Assembly (NCBI RefSeq): GCF_018966525.1
Contig: NZ_CP076607.1
Span: 4,526,001 to 4,590,000, forward strand
Origin: Paenibacillus sophorae
GTDB taxonomy: Bacteria; Bacillota; Bacilli; Paenibacillales; Paenibacillaceae
DNA length: 64,000 nucleotides
Direction: 5' to 3'
Under the pieces are notes generated by a model. That model saw only the letters and a program-made list of their open reading frames with translations. It had not been told where the DNA came from and did not search any database. Numbering within the stretch: position 1 is the stretch's first letter; the number at the start of each line of letters is the position of its first letter. Position numbers and translations under genes: made by a program. This document shows, one piece after another, positions 1-8,611 of this stretch.

Positions 1-721
1 TTCCGATAAACTCTTGAGCCCAGTAGTAATTATCAAAGCCCACTCCGATATAGTTGAAATTTTTGTTCAGTATGTTGGCTTTGTGTCCCGGACTGTTCAT
101 CCAGGCCGTCATGACTTCTTCCGGCGTGCGCTGCCCTTTTGCGATATTCTCTCCGGCATAGTTATAAGTAACGCCAAAAGAGCGCATCATATCAAAAGGC
201 GAGCCGTACGTAGGAGACGTATGCGAGAAATAATTGTTGCTCCGCATATCCGTCGCTTTGGCTGCCGCAACCTTGTTCAGGCTGTCAAGCGCAGTCAGCG
301 GCGCAAGACCGGCTTTCGCGCGTTCCTGGTTCACCAAGTCTACTACTTGTTTGACAAATGAGGCTTTGTCAGACTGGGCAGCCTCAGGAGCTTTTTGCAC
401 CGGTGGCGCAGGCTGGGCCGCTGGCGGTGCCGCCGGTTTCGCTACAGCCGGCTTTTCCGCCGGCGCTGCTACAGGCTTTGCCGCCGGAGCTGCTACCGGC
501 TTAGCCTCGACCGGCTTGGCAGCATTATCGCCTGTCAAATCTATCGTGATCGCTTTTCCATAATGCTGCTGCAAATATTGTATCAGCTGTTCGTAGCTGA
601 TTCCCTCCTTGACCGTCACCTGCGCCGAAGCAGCCTGTGCCTGTGATGGTAAGGATATGCCAAGCGCCATTACCGCCGCTACGCTTCCGCTAAGTAGTGC
701 TTTTACCATGTTGCTCTTCAT
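1..721 (-). CDS. Secreted CAP-domain (YkwD/SCP-like) protein, C-terminus cut by window edge
   Basis: The gene starts with ATG at 721 behind AGAGGAGATGGCGGA and runs off the left edge, leaving 240 codons. The N-terminus is a signal peptide (MKSNMVKALLSG, then a hydrophobic stretch ending AQA-A). A short segment and an Ala/Pro/Lys-rich linker (repeated AAPA, AKPV) follow at about residues 65-115. The CAP domain begins near residue 118, with VVDLVNQERAKAGL, the YFSHTSP motif, AGENIAKG and AWMNSPGHKANIL. CAP proteins of this type are exported and often found around spores or cell walls; their biochemical role is mostly unknown. The His/Glu residues of the CAP cavity are visible. The final strands of the domain lie outside the window. 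Confidence 0.9.
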   Translation of the reverse strand, partial: MKSNMVKALLSGSVAAVMALGISLPSQAQAASAQVTVKEGISYEQLIQYLQQHYGKAITIDLTGDNAAKPVEAKPVAAPAAKPVAAPAEKPAVAKPAAPPAAQPAPPVQKAPEAAQSDKASFVKQVVDLVNQERAKAGLAPLTALDSLNKVAAAKATDMRSNNYFSHTSPTYGSPFDMMRSFGVTYNYAGENIAKGQRTPEEVMTAWMNSPGHKANILNKNFNYIGVGFDNYYWAQEFIG

Positions 722-779
722 TCCGCCATCTCCTCTTCTAGTTGTGTCTCTATGCCGTATTAAGAGAATAGCGGCAAAG

Positions 780-795
780 ATTACAAAGTTGTAAT
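780..795. promoter_or_regulatory. Palindrome in the promoter region of the CAP gene
   Basis: ATTACAA-AG-TTGTAAT is a perfect 7-bp inverted repeat 59 bp upstream of the CAP gene start. Related TTGTAAY words recur near 810 and 868. On the minus strand a possible promoter, TTACAA with an 18-bp spacer and TATTCT, overlaps the palindrome, so it could be an operator. No regulator is assigned; this is inference from sequence alone. Confidence 0.3.
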
Positions 796-903
796 ATGTT
801 CCTTGGTCATTGTAACATACTACTCACCCGTTATGTGGCGTTAATTTCTGCCAAATTCGGTCTGTCTTTGTAATCTTCCTATCGGTGCTATGAGCCGTTA
901 TAT

Positions 904-2859
904 TTAGTGAAAAGACCGCCAGAACGCTCCCTCAGTGTTGATGAGGCCCATAATTTCCGCAAAAGGGATACGGAAAGTCGGGAAGCCTGCAGCATAAGGG
1001 GCAATCTCATAAGGAGCGAAGTAAAGATAGAGTGCCTCTCCATCGACATAGAACGGCTGGTCGGGAGCTATGCCTTTGAAGGCACCCTCAAATACATAGG
1101 AATATTGGGGATCATTTTCGATCTGCCGGGCAACAATTTCGCTGAGCCTATCCGTGTAGTTGATCGCCGGCTTGAACAAATCTTGTAGCTCATAGAATTT
1201 GCCGGATCGCAAATCAATGGGCGTAAAAATACGGGTAGGCATTCCATGGGCGGCTCCATAAGGGTAACGGTAACCGTTTAGCTCAAGCTGCAGCAGATTT
1301 TTTCGAAAAAAGGAAACGGAAAAATCACCCGTGTAGCTGTAATCCCGCTTATCTTCGGGGATAACCTCATTTACTAGCGAAAGCTCTTTCAGTCTGTCAT
1401 TGACCCGGGCGGACACGCTTGAATCGGAAAATCCCTGGACATACGGGTAATAGACGAGGTAATTGAAGTCCGGTTTAAACTTCCGCTCTTCCACGGCGTA
1501 GGGAAGCCGAAGGGGAATGAGCGTATTTTCCTTCCACACCTGTCTTCCGTTCCGATCATAATAACTGGTGCGCTGATCGACATCCGCTCTGATCAGTCTA
1601 CCGCTGAATGAAAGGGTGCCCGAGCCCGGAACAACCGGCATCCCAGCGGCGCGGTTCCCGCTTCGGTCGATGAAATAAGTCTCGCGTTCATCATATACGG
1701 AGGCGAGACCGTCACTGTAACGGTTCACTCCGCGCAGGGGATGGGTGTTAAGGATCCGGCCGTTTGCAGCATCGGCAATGGTATACGAGGAGCCCCGGAA
1801 CGGTTCAGCCGGATTCAGGGGCGTACCGAGCGCGACACGGTTCTCCCCGAGCTGCTGCACCTCCTCATAGCGTGCCGGGATGACGAAGTTCCCGTTCTTG
1901 TCGATCAAGCCATACGCATTCTGATAGTTCTCCGCCATGTTAACAACTGCCCTTCCTTCCGAAAAAGGCAGCGCCGACGTAAACTGCGGCTTAATTACCG
2001 TCTTTCCTTCCTCATCGATGTATCCGTACCTGCCGTTCTCCTCTGCCTGAAAAGCCAGCAAGCCGTCACCCGGATTCCCCACAAAAGGGTGATGGTAGGT
2101 GTGCAAAACTTCACCGTTCTTCCCGATCAGCGCAAATTCTTCTACGCGGAGCTTGACCAGCGCCTTTCCATCTTTAAAGTCGGACGCATCTTCGTATTGG
2201 GCCGGAATGGCTTCCCGGCCGTCACGGTCCAAATAGCCGTATCTGGAACCTTGACCTTCCACTTGCTTGTAGAACAGCGCACGCCCTTCCTGTAGGGAGT
2301 TCAGATAGTCGTATCTGCGTCCCGTTAACGGCTTTCCCTTCTCATCAATTAAAAAATACCCCCTGCTGTCACTCGCGACCGCGCGTCCTTCTTCAAAAGA
2401 GCCGATAAACATGTAAACCGGCTTAACCACTTCTTTTCCCGCCATGTTGATCAAGCCGCTGTGATCCTTAATCGAAATGACGGCAAGACCGTTCTCCTGG
2501 AATTCTTCGGCATAGTCGAAGCGGGGTTCAATGGCCGTTCGGCCGTTGTCGCCAATGTATCCCCAGAGCACCCCTTCCTTAAGCCTGAACGGCGCCGGGT
2601 GAAGGGAAGTAGCCCGCAATTCGGCTCCGCCTTGAAATTCATCCTCTTCAGTCACATCCGCATCCCCGCTGTGGATATCGATTCGGTACCAGCCGGGTTC
2701 AGACGGCACAACGGCATAGGCAATCTCCGGGTTCCGGGTATCCTGCACCGGCTGGGAAATACGCTCGTTCCATCCGCTGCCGTCCCATTTCCAAACTTCC
2801 GCCGTCCTCCATGCATCCTTCTTTGCTCCTCGCGTATCTCGCAAGTCGATTTTCAACAT
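904..2859 (-). CDS. WG-repeat protein with C-terminal DUF3298 domain
   Basis: The product has 651 residues. The start MLKIDLRDTRG is chosen because GTCAGGGGGAGCGGAAC precedes it; a longer frame reaching 3063 would run into the mglC gene. After a roughly 100-residue N-terminal domain come at least six WG-type repeats of the form YGYIDxxGxxVIxPxY (residues about 100-400), a beta-rich repeat of unknown function. The C-terminal 200 residues resemble the DUF3298/RsiV-like domain (SYTGDFSVSFF, YGAAHGMP, DLFKP, ending FRIPFAEIMGLI). No signal peptide is seen at the chosen start, so location is uncertain. It lies downstream of mglC but beyond a hairpin, so it is probably a separate unit. Specific function unknown. 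Confidence 0.85.
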   Translation of the reverse strand: MLKIDLRDTRGAKKDAWRTAEVWKWDGSGWNERISQPVQDTRNPEIAYAVVPSEPGWYRIDIHSGDADVTEEDEFQGGAELRATSLHPAPFRLKEGVLWGYIGDNGRTAIEPRFDYAEEFQENGLAVISIKDHSGLINMAGKEVVKPVYMFIGSFEEGRAVASDSRGYFLIDEKGKPLTGRRYDYLNSLQEGRALFYKQVEGQGSRYGYLDRDGREAIPAQYEDASDFKDGKALVKLRVEEFALIGKNGEVLHTYHHPFVGNPGDGLLAFQAEENGRYGYIDEEGKTVIKPQFTSALPFSEGRAVVNMAENYQNAYGLIDKNGNFVIPARYEEVQQLGENRVALGTPLNPAEPFRGSSYTIADAANGRILNTHPLRGVNRYSDGLASVYDERETYFIDRSGNRAAGMPVVPGSGTLSFSGRLIRADVDQRTSYYDRNGRQVWKENTLIPLRLPYAVEERKFKPDFNYLVYYPYVQGFSDSSVSARVNDRLKELSLVNEVIPEDKRDYSYTGDFSVSFFRKNLLQLELNGYRYPYGAAHGMPTRIFTPIDLRSGKFYELQDLFKPAINYTDRLSEIVARQIENDPQYSYVFEGAFKGIAPDQPFYVDGEALYLYFAPYEIAPYAAGFPTFRIPFAEIMGLINTEGAFWRSFH

Positions 2860-2936
2860 GTTCCGCTCCCCCTGACATAAGGCGTTTGCCCATAGAATAT
2901 GGAATAACCGCCCATTTTGTGAGGGCTGACGACGAA

Positions 2937-2985
2937 AAGCCGCTCCGGGCGGCGAAAAAAATTCCGACGGCCCGGAAAGCGGCTT
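2937..2985 (-). terminator. Hairpin after the mgl operon
   Basis: An inverted repeat pairs AAGCCGCTCCGGGC with GCCCGGAAAGCGGCTT, 40-90 bp after the mglC stop. The T run sits in the loop rather than after the stem, so it is an imperfect intrinsic terminator. It separates mglC from the WG-repeat gene. Confidence 0.5.
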
Positions 2986-3025
2986 GGATTCATGATATTG
3001 GGTTATTGTTTTATGAATTGCCAGC

Positions 3026-4033
3026 TTATTTCTTCGCGGCGTATTTCCGCATGTCGAAGGCAACCGCGGCCACGATGATGAGGCCTTTGATAATGAGCTG
3101 CCAGTAAGGGCTGACGCCGATAAAGGTCAGGCCATAGTTGATCAGGGTGAAAATGACTACGCCGACCAATACCCCCGGCACTGTGCCGATGCCGCCTGTG
3201 GTGGATACGCCGCCGACAACGCAGGCAGCGATAGCGTCAAGTTCGTACATGTTGCCATAGTTGTTCGTTGCGCCGCCCGTTCTGGCGGCTTCCAGCACGC
3301 CTGCAAGACCGTACAGGGCGCCGGCGATAGCGTAGATATAAATCAGGTTCTTGGAAACATTGATACCGGATACTTTAGCGGCCTGTATATTGCCGCCGAT
3401 GGCGTACATGTTTTTGCCGAGCTTCGTTTTGTTGAAGACGACCCAGACTATGATCGCTACGATAATGGCGATAATGACAATATACGGGATGGAATACTGT
3501 CCCTTGCCGATAAAGCCGGAGCCTATATTGGTGAAATCGGGACGCAAGCCGCCGATCGGCTGGGATTGGTTCGGTTTCATATCAAAGTACAACGAGTTGA
3601 TACCGTATACCATAACCATCGTGCCGAGCGTCGCGATAAAAGGCGGAACATTGAGCTTGGAAACAATCAAGCCGTTGATCAGACCGCACAACAGACCGGC
3701 CAGAATGGCGATGACAATCGGAACGATCAGCCACATTTGAGGCAGATCCGGGAAGAAACGGCGCGAATAATCCGGGATTTGGAGCATCGAGGCAGAGATA
3801 ACCGCCGTTAGGCCCACGACCCGGCCTGCGGACAAGTCCGTGCCGGCCGTGATCAGAATAAAGGCAACACCCAAGGCAATAATCACCCGTGTGGACGATT
3901 GAATCAGAATATCGCGAAGCGTATTGACCGACATGAAGCTCGGCTCGTAAACGGCGATACCGAGAATCAGGATAACGAGTACGAGATAGATGGCATTTTG
4001 GGTAATAAAGCTTTGCGCTTTTTTGGCATTCAT
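3026..4033 (-). CDS. mglC: Galactose/methylgalactoside-type ABC transporter permease
   Basis: A 335-residue membrane protein of the BPD_transp_2 (RbsC/XylH/MglC) family with many hydrophobic segments. The family hallmark AGTDLSAGRVVGLTAV is at about residues 63-78 and GLINGLIVSKLNVPPFIATLGT at about 122-143. The C-terminal VVGGVSTTGGIGTVPGVLVG is typical. The start follows ATGAGGAGGAAAATCTA. It is the last gene of mglB-mglA-mglC, 30 bp after mglA. Binding-protein and ATPase similarity favour a galactose/glucose-type substrate, but ribose or another sugar cannot be excluded from sequence alone. Confidence 0.92.
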   Translation of the reverse strand: MNAKKAQSFITQNAIYLVLVILILGIAVYEPSFMSVNTLRDILIQSSTRVIIALGVAFILITAGTDLSAGRVVGLTAVISASMLQIPDYSRRFFPDLPQMWLIVPIVIAILAGLLCGLINGLIVSKLNVPPFIATLGTMVMVYGINSLYFDMKPNQSQPIGGLRPDFTNIGSGFIGKGQYSIPYIVIIAIIVAIIVWVVFNKTKLGKNMYAIGGNIQAAKVSGINVSKNLIYIYAIAGALYGLAGVLEAARTGGATNNYGNMYELDAIAACVVGGVSTTGGIGTVPGVLVGVVIFTLINYGLTFIGVSPYWQLIIKGLIIVAAVAFDMRKYAAKK

Positions 4034-4063
4034 TAGATTTTCCTCCTCATAGATGGTCCTGAA

Positions 4064-5575
4064 TCAATGCTGGGCGGCCAGGCGCATCACTTCGGTTTCC
4101 GTTGCGGCGGCGCCGTCCAGTATGCCGGTCAGCCTGCCCTCCGACATCACCATGACACGGTCCGACATTCCAAGCAGCTCGGGCATTTCGGAGGAAATCA
4201 TAATGATGCTCTTTCCCGACTTCGCCAGATCGGCGATAATGGTGTAAATTTCGAATTTGGCCCCGACATCAATCCCGCGCGTCGGTTCGTCCAGCAGAAG
4301 GATCTCCGGCTCGGTAAGCAGCCATCTGGCCAGCAGCACTTTTTGCTGATTGCCCCCCGACAGATTCATAATCTGCGTTTTCGTGGTCGGCGTTTTCGTG
4401 CGGAGCTTTTCGATCATCTTGTCCACTTCCGCTTTTTTCTTCTTCCCGTTCAGCAGCAGGTACAGTTTCTGATAACGGTCCAGATTGGCGATGGCGCCGT
4501 TCTCATGCACGGACAACACCGGGAAAATGCCGGTAACACGCCGTTCCTCCGTCAGCAGGGCAAGACCGTATTTTTTCGCATCCTGCGGAGAATGGATCTT
4601 AACCGGTCTGCCTCCGATGGAGATGGTTCCGGACTTAAGCGCACGCAAACCGAACAGCGCTTCGACAACCTCGGTTCGCTGCGCTCCCACCAGACCGCCT
4701 ACGCCAAGAATTTCCCCTCTCTTAAGCTCGAAGGAGACATCCTTGAACGATCTCGGGTCCGTGGAAGTAAGTCCTTCGGCCTTCAAAAATACTTCGCCCG
4801 CAACGTTGAAGCGTTCGGGAAAACGGTTGGTTAGGTCGCGCCCGACCATCCGGGAAATAATCAGATCGGTCGTCATTTCCTCCGCCGGCCAGGTGCCGAT
4901 TTTTTTGCCGTCGCGCATGATCGTAACCTCGTCTGAGATTTCCAGGATCTCTTCCATTTTGTGGGATATATAAATAATGGCAACGCCTCTTTGTCTAAGG
5001 TCCCGGATAATCCGGAACAAATGCTGCACTTCCACGCTTGTCAGGGAAGACGTCGGTTCGTCCATAACAATGACGCGGGAGTTGAAAGAGACGGCTTTCG
5101 CGATTTCGATGGATTGGATTTTGGATACGGATAACTTTCCTACCAAGGTTTCCGGATGCAGATCGATATCCAGATCCTTGAACAGCTTTTCTGTATCCGT
5201 ATACATTTTTTTGTGGTCAATGAATTGAAGCGGGCCCAGCCCTTTGGTCGGGAAGCGTCCCAGCCAAATATTTTCCATAACGCTGCGGTGCGGCACCGGG
5301 TGCAGCTCCTGATGAATCATCGAAATACCGTTGTTAAGCGCATCGTTCGAATTGTGGATGACCGTCTTCTGACCGTCCAGAAAAATCTCGCCTCCGTCCG
5401 GCGAGTAAATGCCGAATAGGCATTTCATCAGTGTGGATTTGCCGGCCCCGTTCTCGCCCATCAGGGCATGAACGCTGCCTGGTCTGACCTTAAGGTTCAC
5501 GCCGTCCAGCGCCTTGACGCCAGGAAATTCCTTGGTGATATTGTTCATCTCCAGCAAAAATTCGTTTTGAGCCAT
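4064..5575 (-). CDS. mglA: Sugar ABC transporter ATP-binding protein (two ATPase domains)
   Basis: 503 residues, the usual length of MglA/RbsA. The start MAQNEFLLEMNNI has GTAGGGGGCG upstream; an in-frame extension to 5686 lacks support. The first ATPase domain has Walker A GENGAGKST (about residue 38), a divergent LSVSKIQSIEIAKAV signature and Walker B VIVMDEPTSSL. The second has the degenerate Walker A region GGLVGAQRTEVVEALFG that is normal for this family, a canonical LSGGNQQKVLLARWL signature and ILLLDEPTRGIDVG. It powers sugar import with MglB and MglC at the membrane. Confidence 0.95.
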   Translation of the reverse strand: MAQNEFLLEMNNITKEFPGVKALDGVNLKVRPGSVHALMGENGAGKSTLMKCLFGIYSPDGGEIFLDGQKTVIHNSNDALNNGISMIHQELHPVPHRSVMENIWLGRFPTKGLGPLQFIDHKKMYTDTEKLFKDLDIDLHPETLVGKLSVSKIQSIEIAKAVSFNSRVIVMDEPTSSLTSVEVQHLFRIIRDLRQRGVAIIYISHKMEEILEISDEVTIMRDGKKIGTWPAEEMTTDLIISRMVGRDLTNRFPERFNVAGEVFLKAEGLTSTDPRSFKDVSFELKRGEILGVGGLVGAQRTEVVEALFGLRALKSGTISIGGRPVKIHSPQDAKKYGLALLTEERRVTGIFPVLSVHENGAIANLDRYQKLYLLLNGKKKKAEVDKMIEKLRTKTPTTKTQIMNLSGGNQQKVLLARWLLTEPEILLLDEPTRGIDVGAKFEIYTIIADLAKSGKSIIMISSEMPELLGMSDRVMVMSEGRLTGILDGAAATETEVMRLAAQH

Positions 5576-5713
5576 AGTCTTACGCCCCCTACGTTTTTTT
5601 CTTTTCCAAGAGAGGCACAGTGGTTCCATCCTGCTTCCTGCCCGAAAGGAATACCGGAGAGCGGCGGTCCGCTCCCCGACTTGCAATCTGCCTATGCCCT
5701 AGCCGCAAAAGGC

Positions 5714-6790
5714 TTATTTAACTTCAGACGCGTTGTCTTTCGTGATCTTTTTGTAGGAGATCCATACATACTGGTTGTCGGAAATGTCGAAGCCCACATT
5801 ATCCTTGGTCGGAGTTTCACCACCGGCCAGCAGAGCGGCCAGAGTGATTGCGGCCTTGCCTTGGCTCTTCGCATCGTTAAGCACGGTTCCGAGCATCGTT
5901 CCTTCTCCCAGCGCCTGCACGGCAGGAGCGGTAGCGTCAACGCCTACAACCGGCATGAATTTGTCGCCGCTGAAGTAGCCCGCGGCTTTCAAAGCTTCGA
6001 TCGCGCCAAGCGCCATATCGTCGTTGTTGGCCAGTACGGCTTCAATCTTGTCGCCATGCGAGCCGAGGAATGCGGCCATTTTCTCTTGGCCTTTTACGCG
6101 GTCCCACATTGCGGTATCTTCGGCCAGCTTCTCAACCTTGATGCCGGCGTCTTCAATTGCTTGAATCGAATACTTCGTGCGCAGCTCGGCGTCTTGGTGT
6201 CCCGGTTCGCCTTTGAGCATCACATACTGCAGCACGCCGTCTTTGTTCTTGTCGGCTTCCGGATGAGCTGTCCAGTAGTCGACGATAAGCTGGCCTTCAA
6301 GTGTTCCGGACTCCTCCGCTTTGGCGCCTACATAGTAGACCTTATCCCACTTCTTCATATCTTCAGGAAGCGGTTCACGGTTCAGGAACACGACCGGAGT
6401 GTTGGCCGCTTTCGCTTTATCGATAATGACGCCCGCCGCCGTCCGGTCGACCGGGTTGATCAGCATGCCGCTGTATTTCTTCGTAAGGAACAGATCGACC
6501 TTATCGTTCTGTGTAGGCTGGGAGTTCTGGCTGTCCACGATATCCACCTCGGCGATGCCTTTGGCTGATTCCTCGATCGCGTTGCGGACGCCCGTCATAA
6601 AGGTGTCGTCGAATTTATAAATGGCTACGCCGACTTTAGGCGTTGTGGCCGAATCGCCGCCATTTGCGGAAGTGCCGGAATTCGTTGCCGCCGCGCTGCC
6701 GGAGTTTCCCGAATTATTATTGCCACCGCAGCCAGCCAGGGCAGCACCGAGTAATGCGCTTGCGAGTAATACGGAAGTAATTTTTTTCAT
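5714..6790 (-). CDS. mglB: Sugar-binding lipoprotein of the mgl ABC transporter
   Basis: 358 residues from ATG at 6790, with AGGAGGT eight bases upstream. The signal peptide ends in a lipobox (ALAGC), followed by a Gly/Asn/Ser-rich tether typical of Gram-positive binding lipoproteins. The mature part is a periplasmic-binding-protein type 1 fold: VGVAIYKFDDTFMTGVRNAI at the start, NNDDMALGAIEALKAAGY and VGVDATAPAVQAL. These MglB-like motifs (QTQNDKVD-type region, NNDDMALGA) favour a galactose/glucose ligand. It is the first gene of mglBAC, about 138 bp before mglA, and sits behind a promoter with a cre-like site. Confidence 0.93.
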   Translation of the reverse strand: MKKITSVLLASALLGAALAGCGGNNNSGNSGSAAATNSGTSANGGDSATTPKVGVAIYKFDDTFMTGVRNAIEESAKGIAEVDIVDSQNSQPTQNDKVDLFLTKKYSGMLINPVDRTAAGVIIDKAKAANTPVVFLNREPLPEDMKKWDKVYYVGAKAEESGTLEGQLIVDYWTAHPEADKNKDGVLQYVMLKGEPGHQDAELRTKYSIQAIEDAGIKVEKLAEDTAMWDRVKGQEKMAAFLGSHGDKIEAVLANNDDMALGAIEALKAAGYFSGDKFMPVVGVDATAPAVQALGEGTMLGTVLNDAKSQGKAAITLAALLAGGETPTKDNVGFDISDNQYVWISYKKITKDNASEVK

Positions 6791-6869
6791 GGAAATTTGA
6801 CCTCCTGGTTTATTATCTTTTTTGCTCCTTGCCCCGTCGCTCCCGGGCACATTCTTATTATGCAGGAAA

Positions 6870-6883
6870 TGTAAGCGCTTGCG
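6870..6883. promoter_or_regulatory. cre-like CcpA site of the mgl operon
   Basis: TGTAAGCGCTTGCG has the palindromic AAGCGCTT core of a catabolite-responsive element, with mismatches to the consensus only at the outer right positions. It lies directly downstream of the predicted -10 box, covering the expected +1 of the minus-strand mgl promoter. That position is expected for repression by CcpA-HPr(Ser-P). Confidence 0.65.
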
Positions 6884-6911
6884 AATATAAAATACTCCTC
6901 TGTTTTAGCAA
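6884..6911 (-). promoter_or_regulatory. Predicted sigma-A promoter of mglBAC
   Basis: On the minus strand, TTGCTA (-35) and TATATT (-10) are separated by 16 bp, about 95 bp upstream of the mglB start. The cre-like site follows immediately. The call is from motif and spacing only. Confidence 0.5.
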
Positions 6912-7003
6912 AATTCTCATATGAAATTCCTAAGCTTGTCCTCCTTACGCATACAAAAAACGGCTTTTTCAGGGGTAATTGTACGGGTGGAGCGGACTTT
7001 TAC

Positions 7004-7045
7004 GCAAAAAAAGGTTTGGGCAGACTCTTGCGTCCGCCCAAACCT
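7004..7045 (-). terminator. Intrinsic terminator after the NifX-like gene
   Basis: AGGTTTGGGC pairs perfectly with GCCCAAACCT across a 14-nt loop, and the minus strand continues into a T run (CCTTTTTTTGCG). It ends transcription 40 bp after the stop codon at 7086. Confidence 0.88.
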
Positions 7046-7085
7046 ATCTCTGTCCGCCGCCCTGTACGTCTGCGGCTGCCTTACG

Positions 7086-7460
7086 TTATTCCGCCTGATC
7101 GCGGTCCAGAAACGTCCGGTTCTTCCGTTTGCTCTCGAACGCGATCAGCTTGCCCAGCGCGTCATCGACCGTCCCCCTGCTGGAATACACCGTAATTCCG
7201 AGCTGCTTCAGCCTTTGCTGCGCACCCGTTCCGATCTGAAGCACAAGCACCTTGCTGCAGTCCTTCAGCATATCGACCGTCCGGCTGAGTTCATCGGTGT
7301 GATGCTCTCCCTCCGCCCGCGTTGTTACGTTGTCGCGGACTTCCAGCAGCGCCCATTTCCCTTCATCGCTGACTTCATAGATATAAAACCGCTCGCTTCT
7401 TCCGAAATGCTGATCGACAAGCTCCCCGTCGCTGCTTCCTACCGCCAGTTTGTAAGACAT
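7086..7460 (-). CDS. NifX/NifB-type dinitrogenase iron-molybdenum cofactor domain protein
   Basis: 124 residues, start behind AAGGAG. The N-terminal region (KLAVGSSDGELVDQHFGRSERFYIYEV) and the later VLVLQIGTGAQQRL and LGITVYSS match the DiNase_FeMo-co family (Pfam PF02579), small domains that bind iron-sulphur or FeMo-co precursors. Many members lie outside nif clusters, where the role is unknown. No nif gene is seen in the window. It sits alone between the sugar-sensor operon and mglBAC, with its own terminator. Binding of a metal cluster is family inference. The charged C-terminal tail (KRKNRTFLDRDQAE) is not recognised. Confidence 0.82.
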   Translation of the reverse strand: MSYKLAVGSSDGELVDQHFGRSERFYIYEVSDEGKWALLEVRDNVTTRAEGEHHTDELSRTVDMLKDCSKVLVLQIGTGAQQRLKQLGITVYSSRGTVDDALGKLIAFESKRKNRTFLDRDQAE

Positions 7461-7588
7461 TCTGTATTCTCCTTCCTAATTTGCCGCCTGCCGGCCTTCC
7501 ATGGAAACTCCGCACGGCATACAGCCGCTTTGATGCGGAACTGCGTAGCGAAATTCTAGCATGAAAGCTGCAAATCTATCAATGAAAT

Positions 7589-8611
7589 TTACCGCACGAA
7601 CGGGAACAGCAGCTTTTGATTTTCCGGCCACAGCATATTACCCAGATCAATCAGCTTCGTACCCGTATCGACTCGCTCCGGCACCTTAATGCCCTGAAGG
7701 ATTTCCACTGCATTCTTGACCGCCAGATAACCGTTGCTGAACGGGTTCTGGATAACGGCGGCCTGCACAATACCTTCCTGAATCTGCTCCATCATGGCAG
7801 GGGAACTGTCGAAAGCGACCATCTGGATGCTGCGGAGACCGCGCTCTTGAAGCACTGTCGCAGCTCCCTGCGACGCCGTCTCGTTCAATGCCGCGATGCC
7901 GCGCAGGTTCGGATGCCTCAACAGCATCAGCCGTGTAAGCTCTTCGGCTTCCGCCGTAACAGAGGGCGTATAGGAAATGTCCACCACATGCACGGACGGG
8001 TAACGGGCTACGTAATCCAAAAATCCCTTTTCCCGCTCGTCGGCGTCCCGCGCTCCGTAATCGAAGTCGCTCTCCGATCCGCTCGCTTGCTTATCCGAAG
8101 TGTTCGTAAAGTTCAGAATGCCAATGTCGCCGGAGCCGTTCAGCAGCTGAACGAGCCGTTCGGCGGATTTCTGACCCGCTTGGTAGCCGTTGGAGCCGAT
8201 ATTAGCCGTCACCCTGGCCGATCCGACCTCGGCGTCGACGGAAATGACCGGAATCCGGTTATAGGCCGCTTTGTCGACAACCTGGGCCAGACCCATATAG
8301 CTGCTTGCCGCCAGAATGATTACGTCCGCCTGCTCCTTGATGGAATCTTCGACCATGGCGATCTGCTCCTTCACATCGCTCTCCGAATCGGGGGCCTTGA
8401 AGGTCAGCTTCACGTTGAATTCCTTGGCGGCGGCCTCCGCACCCATTTTAACCGTGTTCCAGTACTCGCCCTTGTTCATTTTCACGATCATGTGAATATT
8501 GCGGTTCTTGTCGATGGCGATGTGCGGCGGGGACGATCCCAAACAGGAGGACAACGCCGCCGCCATAAGGATGTAGAGAAACAAAGTCAGCCATACCCGT
8601 ATCCTTTTCAT
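7589..8611 (-). CDS. Sugar-binding sensory lipoprotein of a three-component system
   Basis: 340 residues. The signal peptide carries a lipobox (ALSSC at about residues 19-23), followed by a periplasmic-binding type 1 domain (HMIVKMNKGEYWNTVKMGAEAAAKEF near 39; VIILAASSYMGLAQVVDKA; ANIGSNGYQAGQ; GIAALNETASQGAATVL; MVAFDSSPAMMEQI). Its ATG overlaps the stop of the kinase gene in ATGA, so the two are translationally coupled. No permease or ATPase accompanies it. By analogy with Clostridium XylFII-LytS-YesN, it most likely binds a sugar outside the cell and presents it to the kinase rather than feeding a transporter. The ligand is unknown. Confidence 0.85.
   Translation of the reverse strand: MKRIRVWLTLFLYILMAAALSSCLGSSPPHIAIDKNRNIHMIVKMNKGEYWNTVKMGAEAAAKEFNVKLTFKAPDSESDVKEQIAMVEDSIKEQADVIILAASSYMGLAQVVDKAAYNRIPVISVDAEVGSARVTANIGSNGYQAGQKSAERLVQLLNGSGDIGILNFTNTSDKQASGSESDFDYGARDADEREKGFLDYVARYPSVHVVDISYTPSVTAEAEELTRLMLLRHPNLRGIAALNETASQGAATVLQERGLRSIQMVAFDSSPAMMEQIQEGIVQAAVIQNPFSNGYLAVKNAVEILQGIKVPERVDTGTKLIDLGNMLWPENQKLLFPFVR

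Noticed and set aside
5468..6568. Plus-strand 366-codon frame opposite mglB and the start of mglA
   Set aside because: Antisense shadow: the minus-strand MglA and MglB proteins are unmistakable.
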